In this document: in pieces, positions 4,466 to 8,129 of the stretch
How positions within the stretch are numbered: the first letter of the stretch is position 1
How the letters are laid out: each line of letters opens with the position of its first letter
DNA from: DASRHK01 sp035650495
Lineage (GTDB): Bacteria > Pseudomonadota > Gammaproteobacteria > Nevskiales > Nevskiaceae
Length of the DNA: 8,129 nt
Reading direction: 5' to 3'
Assembly (NCBI GenBank): GCA_035650495.1
Contig: DASRHK010000093.1
Location: 1-8,129 of the forward strand
Notes under the pieces: model-generated
What the model saw: the letters and a program-made list of their open reading frames with translations, nothing else
Database searches by the model: none
What the model was told of the DNA's origin: nothing
Made by a program: the position numbers and the translations under genes

Positions 4466-5484
4466 AAGCGTCCAGCGTCGACGTCCTTCAAGAACTGGAT
4501 CAGGCCCTCGACGTAGGTCTTCTGGTCGTCGTAGATCGCGAGGTGGCTGCCGTTCGGGCAATAAAGGAAGCGGCCGTGCTGCACCTTGGCGGCCATCATC
4601 TTCATGTGCTCCGGATCCATCGTGTCGTAGCGCGCGCCGATCGTGAGCGTCGGCACGCTGATCTTCGGCAGATCGGCGACGCGATCCCAATTCACCAGGC
4701 GCCCGCTCGCGCCCATCTCGCTCGGGCCCTGCATCAGCACGTAGATGTGGCGATTCAGATGCCCGAACGCGCGAAGCACCGGATCGGGCCATTGATCGGG
4801 TGGCCTGCGCAGGATGTGATCGACGTAGAAATTCGCCATCAGCAATTCTTCGTAGCGCGGCGTCTCGGTCTTGTGGTGCTTCTCGAGCTTCAGGATCTCC
4901 TTCAGCGCTTTCTGATCCATCGCCGGCATCAGCACCTTGTGCGCGTATTCGTTGTACGCGGGGATGCTCGCCATCATGTTCGAGATGATGACGCCCTTGA
5001 GGTGCTGCTGATACTTGAGCGCGTACTCGATCGCGAGCACGCCGCCGCCCGAGTGTCCGAGCAGATAGAAGTTGTCGTGATCGAGATGGAGCGCCTGGCG
5101 CACCTGCTCGACTTCCTCGACCCAGCGCTCCTCGGTCCACAGGTCGTCGTCCTTGGGCTGATCGCTGTACGCGGAACCGAGCTGATCGTAGTAGTAGTAC
5201 TCGATGCCGGCGCCGGGGAAGTAGCTGTCGAACGCCTCGAAGTATTCGTGCGTCGCTGCCGGACCGCCGTGGAGCAGCAGCACCTTGATCGTCGGATTGT
5301 TGCCGACGCGCTTGGTCCACACGCGGAAGTCTCCCTTCGGCGTGTGGATCGGGATCATCTTCACGCCGCCGGACCAGACATCGTCGCGACCGGCGTTGTC
5401 GAGATCGGAATTCGTCGACACGCGCTGCGGCATTGCGCCGCAAGCCGCGAGCGCGAGCGTCGCGCCGATCAGCAGCTGCTTCAT
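4462..5484 (-). CDS. Proline iminopeptidase-family alpha/beta hydrolase lipoprotein, 340 aa
   Basis: A serine hydrolase of peptidase family S33, expected to remove N-terminal proline or another residue from peptides. Motifs in order: HGGP (72-75, oxyanion region), YYDQLGSAYSDQP (98-110, the family hallmark next to the active site), GHSGG with nucleophile Ser145, Asp287 in ARYD, and His314 in GSH, so the Ser-Asp-His triad is complete. Residues 1-14 form a lipoprotein signal peptide with lipobox L-A-A-C (Cys15), so the enzyme is probably anchored in the periplasm, whereas well-known proline iminopeptidases are cytosolic. ATG 5484 has GGGAG (5491-5495) 6 nt upstream, inside a potential hairpin. 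It is last in the run of minus-strand genes from purM, 34 nt after the SpoIIAA-like gene, and its stop overlaps the convergent fusion gene. Confidence 0.93.
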   Translation of the reverse strand: MKQLLIGATLALAACGAMPQRVSTNSDLDNAGRDDVWSGGVKMIPIHTPKGDFRVWTKRVGNNPTIKVLLLHGGPAATHEYFEAFDSYFPGAGIEYYYYDQLGSAYSDQPKDDDLWTEERWVEEVEQVRQALHLDHDNFYLLGHSGGGVLAIEYALKYQQHLKGVIISNMMASIPAYNEYAHKVLMPAMDQKALKEILKLEKHHKTETPRYEELLMANFYVDHILRRPPDQWPDPVLRAFGHLNRHIYVLMQGPSEMGASGRLVNWDRVADLPKISVPTLTIGARYDTMDPEHMKMMAAKVQHGRFLYCPNGSHLAIYDDQKTYVEGLIQFLKDVDAGRF

Positions 5485-5486
5485 GA

Positions 5487-5511
5487 CTTTCTCCCTGGCC
5501 CCTGGAGAAAG
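5487..5511 (-). promoter_or_regulatory. Hairpin that could occlude the ribosome binding site of the peptidase gene
   Basis: In the minus-strand transcript CTTTCTCC (5511-5504) is perfectly complementary to GGAGAAAG (5494-5487) across a 9-nt loop. The 3' arm contains most of the GGGAG Shine-Dalgarno sequence and ends 2 nt before ATG 5484. This 8-bp stem fills most of the 34-nt gap after the SpoIIAA-like gene. It could lower translation unless opened by upstream ribosomes or a factor. Pairing is read directly; regulation is inferred. Confidence 0.5.
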
Positions 5512-5518
5512 GATAGCG

Positions 5519-5953
5519 CTACACGCCCGTGGCAGCCTCCGCGCGCCACGCGTCGGTTTTCTCCCGGATCCACGTCAGCGCCCGCGAGAGCGAGTCGAAC
5601 GATTCGAACGCGACGAGACCTTCGTAGGCCTGCTGCAGCATCATCGCCATCACCTGGCGACCCTCGACCGACGGCTCGGCCACCCAAGCGACAGCCATGC
5701 GGTTCTGCTGGCCGCGGCGGCCGGTCTCTTCACGGATCGCCTGCACCGCGTCCATCGTACCGAGCATCGAGCCGTGCGCGGCGACGATGACGCCGACCGG
5801 CCCTTTCGATTGGATGTCGAGCATGATCGGCCACGCCTGCGCCGCGGCTTCGCGGATGCACTCCATGTTCCACGGCCCGTGAAGGTCGAGGAACAGGAGA
5901 TCGCCTTCCCGACGGAGCTCGAAGCGGCCGTGGACCTCGTATCGAGGCGCCAT
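5519..5953 (-). CDS. SpoIIAA/STAS-like protein of unknown function, 144 aa
   Basis: I do not recognise a named gene. The pattern resembles SpoIIAA/STAS-like small alpha/beta proteins. An N-terminal beta strand pair (YEVHGRFELRREGDLLFLDLHGPW, residues 5-28) is followed by a helix (ECIREAAAQAWPIML), a second core strand (VGVIVAAHGS, 53-62), and the ending FESFDSLSRALTWIREK (116-132), the F-x-x-x-x-x-A-x-x-W-I type close of that group. No signal peptide or transmembrane segment is present, so it is cytoplasmic. ATG 5953 lies only 3 nt after the stop of the upstream gene with no strong ribosome binding site, suggesting coupling. The STAS assignment is tentative; a role in binding or regulation rather than catalysis would fit. 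Confidence 0.82.
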   Translation of the reverse strand: MAPRYEVHGRFELRREGDLLFLDLHGPWNMECIREAAAQAWPIMLDIQSKGPVGVIVAAHGSMLGTMDAVQAIREETGRRGQQNRMAVAWVAEPSVEGRQVMAMMLQQAYEGLVAFESFDSLSRALTWIREKTDAWRAEAATGV

Positions 5954-5956
5954 GCG

Positions 5957-6247
5957 CTAGCGCCGCCGCCCCATTGCGTTCCAGACCTCGAGCGGAACCT
6001 CGAACGTCTGGTTGATCACCTTGCGGTCGGGCAGGTGCAGCATCTCGCGCTGCACGACGTAGCACCAGAGCGCGTGCGCGGCGGCGTCGACCAGCTGGGT
6101 GCGATCTTTCGCAGCGTCCGGTTGCGCGTCGAACGCACGCAATGCGGCGAGCGTGACTTGCAGGCGCTTGCCCGCGCGGCCCAGCGTGTACGCCGCATCG
6201 GTCTTGAGGACATGCTCGAGGCCCGGCCCGGCGACAGCATCATTCAC
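5957..6247 (-). CDS. DUF6665-like hypothetical protein, 96 aa
   Basis: A small soluble, helix-rich protein of unknown function. The pattern TLGRAGKRLQVTLAALRAFD (residues 21-40), an AAAHALWCYVVQREM block (55-69) and the ending VINQTFEVPLEVWNAMG (77-93) resemble proteins I recall under DUF6665, but I cannot confirm this without a search. No signal peptide is seen. The start is GTG 6247: the next upstream codons in frame run straight into a TAG (6262-6260), and the nearby ATG at 6243 is in another frame. It starts 12 nt after the small lipoprotein gene and ends 3 nt before the SpoIIAA-like gene, so all three are probably on one mRNA. Confidence 0.82.
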   Translation of the reverse strand: MNDAVAGPGLEHVLKTDAAYTLGRAGKRLQVTLAALRAFDAQPDAAKDRTQLVDAAAHALWCYVVQREMLHLPDRKVINQTFEVPLEVWNAMGRRR

Positions 6248-6259
6248 AGCGCAGACCGG

Positions 6260-6508
6260 CTACTGGCTTTGCTGCTCGATCGCCTGATCGAGGTTGTCCT
6301 TGCGCTGATCGTTCTGGTCGAGCGCCTTGTCGAGCTTCTTGCGGATCTGCGTGCCGGAATAGCCGACCGCGTCGACGTCCTGGATGTGGCGCGTCTCTTC
6401 GCGACCCTGCGCCGGCGCCTGGTGCGTCTTCTGGTCCTCGTCGCGCGGGCTGCAAGCGGCAAGACCGGAGATCACCAGCGCCGCGACCATCGTCAATTTC
6501 CTGTCCAT
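6260..6508 (-). CDS. Small lipoprotein with charged, coiled C-terminus, 82 aa
   Basis: A predicted lipoprotein of unknown function. Residues 1-18 are the signal peptide (R3, K4, hydrophobic core) and the lipobox is L-A-A-C with Cys19. The mature part is short and highly charged. From about residue 52 to the end it is rich in Gln, Asp, Lys and Arg in a helical or coiled pattern (QIRKKLDKALDQ). The preceding segment, with DVDAVGYSGTQIRKKLD, has no domain I recognise. I chose ATG 6508 over the in-frame GTG 6520 because GAGG (6515-6518) sits 6 nt upstream of the ATG and would lie inside the coding part otherwise. It starts 8 nt after the DUF3108 gene, whose stop overlaps this ribosome binding site. 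Confidence 0.85.
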   Translation of the reverse strand: MDRKLTMVAALVISGLAACSPRDEDQKTHQAPAQGREETRHIQDVDAVGYSGTQIRKKLDKALDQNDQRKDNLDQAIEQQSQ

Positions 6509-6514
6509 CGCACA

Positions 6515-6518
6515 CCTC
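6515..6518 (-). promoter_or_regulatory. Ribosome binding site of the small lipoprotein
   Basis: GAGG on the minus strand, 6 nt before ATG 6508, embedded in the TGA stop region of the upstream DUF3108 gene. It supports ATG 6508 over GTG 6520 and suggests coupling to the upstream gene. Confidence 0.75.
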
Positions 6519-7221
6519 ACTTCAGCACCATCCGCAGCTCGGGCTGGCCGTCCTGATCCTGGACCACTTTCACCGGCATGTAGTCGCGCTCGGGAGCGAG
6601 CCAGAAGCGAAGCGTCTTCTTGGGATCGTCCACTCGCTGCACGATGATCGTATCAAAGGTGCCCGCGGGCACCCGGATCTTCTCGCGGCGGCCGAGCGCG
6701 AACTTGTACGCCGTCACGCGCGTGCGATCGGCCATGGCGAACTCGACCTCCTCCGGCGGCTTCTCTTCCGCCGCATGCGCGATCACCCATTGCCGCACCG
6801 CCTGCTGGATCGCGAGGCGATCGAGCGCGCCGGCCGGCAGCTTCTGCTCGGCGGGATCGCCGCCGCGCGCGACCTTGGCGTTCCAGTCGAAGTCGAGCGT
6901 CCAGTCCTTCTGCGCGCGATCGCTGCGATGGAACTCGTAGTGCTTCGACAGCATGCCGGCGTCGGTCATGCAGAAGTCGGTGATCTCGTGGATGGTGCCG
7001 ACGAACATCTTGGCGAGCCCTTGCGGCATGGCGATGTACTGGTAGCGATAGCAATCGTCGCTGATCGGCTCCAGCGAGAAGCGCGCGTCGCCGAGCGTCA
7101 GCGGCCCCATGTGCAGCTCGTAGAGCGACTCCTGCGGCTTGAGCTTCGCCGGCTCGGCGCTCGCGGCGATCGCGAATGCGGCGAGGATCAGCGACGAGAC
7201 CATCGTTCGCATCGGCTTCAT
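6517..7221 (-). CDS. DUF3108 exported protein, 234 aa
   Basis: An exported protein of the DUF3108 family; the function is not established. Residues 1-22 are a Sec signal peptide ending A-S-A before Glu23, with no lipobox Cys, so it is periplasmic or outer-membrane associated. The mature part is mostly beta strands and ends in the family pattern: VPAGTFDTIIVQRVD (about 186-200), FWLAPERDYMPVKV (208-221) and a final basic strand. The start ATG 7221 overlaps the purN stop (ATGA). A second in-frame ATG at 7212 is possible and would shorten the signal peptide by three residues. This gene is commonly found directly after purN in betaproteobacteria, as I recall it, which supports the call. A role in cell-envelope glycan or lipid binding is only a guess. 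Confidence 0.93.
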   Translation of the reverse strand: MKPMRTMVSSLILAAFAIAASAEPAKLKPQESLYELHMGPLTLGDARFSLEPISDDCYRYQYIAMPQGLAKMFVGTIHEITDFCMTDAGMLSKHYEFHRSDRAQKDWTLDFDWNAKVARGGDPAEQKLPAGALDRLAIQQAVRQWVIAHAAEEKPPEEVEFAMADRTRVTAYKFALGRREKIRVPAGTFDTIIVQRVDDPKKTLRFWLAPERDYMPVKVVQDQDGQPELRMVLK

Positions 7222-7883
7222 TGGAATGCGGGCTCCAGGTCGTGCATCGAAAGCGGCTGCGCGAGCGGCTTGCCGTCGAAGCTGACGCGGCCGCCCTCCA
7301 AGCGTAACGCTCCGCGCGCCATCCAGGCGACCGCCTGGGGGTAGATTTTCGCCTCTATGTCGCGCATCACCCGCTCCGCAAGGGTCTGGGGCGTATCGTC
7401 GCTTCGCAGGCTTAAGCGGCCCTGAATCACGACCGGCCCGCCATCCACCTCGGGCGTCACGAAGTGCACGCTCGCGCCGTGCTCGGCGTCGCCGGCGGCG
7501 AGCGCCCGCTCGTGGGTCTTCAAGCCCGGATACTTGGGCAGCAGCGAGGGATGGATGTTCACCAGCCGACCGTGGAATTCCTCGATGAACGCGGCGCCGA
7601 GCACGCGCATGAAGCCGGCAAGCACGACGATGTCGGGGCGATGACGGCGCAGCGCGTCGGCGAGCGCGCGATCGAAACCTTCGCGCACGGCGAACTGCTG
7701 ATGAGGAATCACCTCCGTCGGGATTGCCGCCGCGGTCGCTCGCGAAAGCCCACCGGCGTCGGCGCGATTGCTGATCACGCCCACGAGGTCGCCTTCGATG
7801 TGCCCTGCCCGCTGGTGATCGATCAGAGCCTGCAGGTTGCGACCGCCGCCCGAGATGAGGACCGCGATCCGCGCGTCAGACAA
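7218..7883 (-). CDS. purN: Phosphoribosylglycinamide formyltransferase (GART), 221 aa
   Basis: It transfers a formyl group from 10-formyl-tetrahydrofolate to glycinamide ribonucleotide (GAR), the third step of de novo purine synthesis, in the cytoplasm. The family motifs are intact: SGGGRNLQALID (residues 11-22, phosphate/ribose binding), VISNR (36-40), VLAGFMRVLG (87-96), NIHPSLLP (109-116) with catalytic Asn109 and His111, and TPEVDGGP (143-150) with catalytic Asp147. The length is typical. The start is TTG 7883: no ATG or GTG fits, an in-frame TGA lies upstream, and AGGA (7892-7895) is 8 nt ahead. It overlaps the purM stop by 8 nt, and its own stop overlaps the DUF3108 start, so it is translationally coupled on both sides. 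Confidence 0.98.
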   Translation of the reverse strand: MSDARIAVLISGGGRNLQALIDHQRAGHIEGDLVGVISNRADAGGLSRATAAAIPTEVIPHQQFAVREGFDRALADALRRHRPDIVVLAGFMRVLGAAFIEEFHGRLVNIHPSLLPKYPGLKTHERALAAGDAEHGASVHFVTPEVDGGPVVIQGRLSLRSDDTPQTLAERVMRDIEAKIYPQAVAWMARGALRLEGGRVSFDGKPLAQPLSMHDLEPAFQ

Positions 7884-8129
7884 ACCGCACGTCCTGCTTG
7901 CCCTTCACGATCTCGCCGAGCACCCAGGGCTTGAGCTTCGATTTCCGAAGCAGCGCGAGCGCCTTGTCGACCTGCACGCGCGGCACCACGATCGCGAAGC
8001 CGACGCCGCAGTTGAACACGCGCCACATCTCCTCGTCGGAGACCAGCCCGAAACGCTGCAGCCAGTCGAAGATCGCGGGCCGCTTCCAGCTCGACGCGTC
8101 CACGACCGCGCCGCAGCCTTTCGGGAAGC
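7876..8129 (-). CDS. purM: Phosphoribosylaminoimidazole (AIR) synthetase, C-terminal part
   Basis: PurM converts FGAM to AIR with ATP, the fifth step of purine synthesis. Only the last 83 or so residues lie in the window; the gene runs off the right edge at its 5' side, so start, promoter and ATP-binding residues are not visible. The visible tail matches the family: FPKGCGAVVDASSW near the edge, then IFDWLQ, EEMWRVFNCGVGFAIVV (the conserved M-x-R-x-F-N-x-G-x-G motif) and a closing helix, ending FV. The TGA stop (7878-7876) overlaps the purN start. The order purM-purN is a common operon arrangement in proteobacteria. Confidence 0.97.
   Translation of the reverse strand, partial: FPKGCGAVVDASSWKRPAIFDWLQRFGLVSDEEMWRVFNCGVGFAIVVPRVQVDKALALLRKSKLKPWVLGEIVKGKQDVRFV
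7892..7895 (-). promoter_or_regulatory. Ribosome binding site supporting the purN TTG start
   Basis: AGGA on the minus strand within the 3' end of purM, 8 nt before TTG 7883. With an in-frame TGA further upstream and the SGGG motif beginning at residue 11, it makes TTG 7883 the only credible start. Confidence 0.7.

Noticed and set aside
3704..5443. Minus-strand open frame (579 codons) overlapping the NUDIX/MBL fusion and the peptidase
   Set aside because: It is out of frame with the peptidase and antisense to the fusion, which both have complete motifs; the composition is Arg/Asp-rich noise.
4111..6556. Two long plus-strand open frames opposite the peptidase, SpoIIAA-like and DUF6665-like genes
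   Set aside because: No domains, no ribosome binding sites, shadow composition; the minus strand has signal peptides, ribosome binding sites and tight gene spacing.
1..8129. Search for CRISPR repeats, tRNA genes, insertion-sequence ends, att sites and toxin-antitoxin or defence genes
   Set aside because: No regularly spaced repeats, cloverleaf, transposase, integrase, nuclease-toxin pair or phage gene was seen on reading both strands.

Overview
The window looks like a high-GC proteobacterial chromosome. I lean towards a betaproteobacterium or a close relative, because purM-purN is followed directly by a DUF3108 exported protein; this lineage call is an inference. Thirteen protein genes are supported, twelve complete and one (purM) cut by the right edge. 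I see no rRNA, tRNA, CRISPR array, transposase, integrase or phage gene. The gene content is housekeeping, stress and cell-envelope metabolism rather than an accessory island. Region 1-251 has no gene I can support. It holds a pyrimidine-rich tract, a perfect 22-bp palindrome and a strong 21-bp bulged inverted repeat just 3' of the first gene. Region 252-1070 (minus strand) holds a CsbD-family stress protein followed by an exported BON-domain protein, each with a perfect AGGAGG ribosome binding site. Upstream lie an ECF-sigma-like promoter candidate and an unusual set of alternating 8-bp repeats. Region 1071-2740 (minus strand) is a two-gene unit: a TesB-like acyl-CoA thioesterase whose TGA stop overlaps the GTG start of an RssA-type patatin phospholipase. 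Both enzymes should release free fatty acids. Region 2741-4465 (plus strand) starts at a divergent promoter. It encodes a small DUF3862/SmpA-like lipoprotein and a three-domain fusion of NUDIX hydrolase, LACTB2-type metallo-beta-lactamase and winged helix, whose GTG start shares one base with the lipoprotein stop. The fusion gene and the convergent next gene share a palindromic CTAG that supplies the TAG stop on both strands. Region 4462-8129 (minus strand) reads in transcription order: purM (partial), purN (TTG start), DUF3108 exported protein, small coiled lipoprotein, DUF6665-like protein, SpoIIAA/STAS-like protein, and a lipoprotein of the proline iminopeptidase family. Every gap is 34 nt or less and two junctions overlap, so this looks like one long operon in which the purine genes head a run of poorly characterised and envelope proteins. 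I found no clear undescribed defence or mobile system. The most checkable oddities are the hairpin that could hide the ribosome binding site of the peptidase gene, the NUDIX-MBL fusion with its long NUDIX-box insertion, and the csbD control region.
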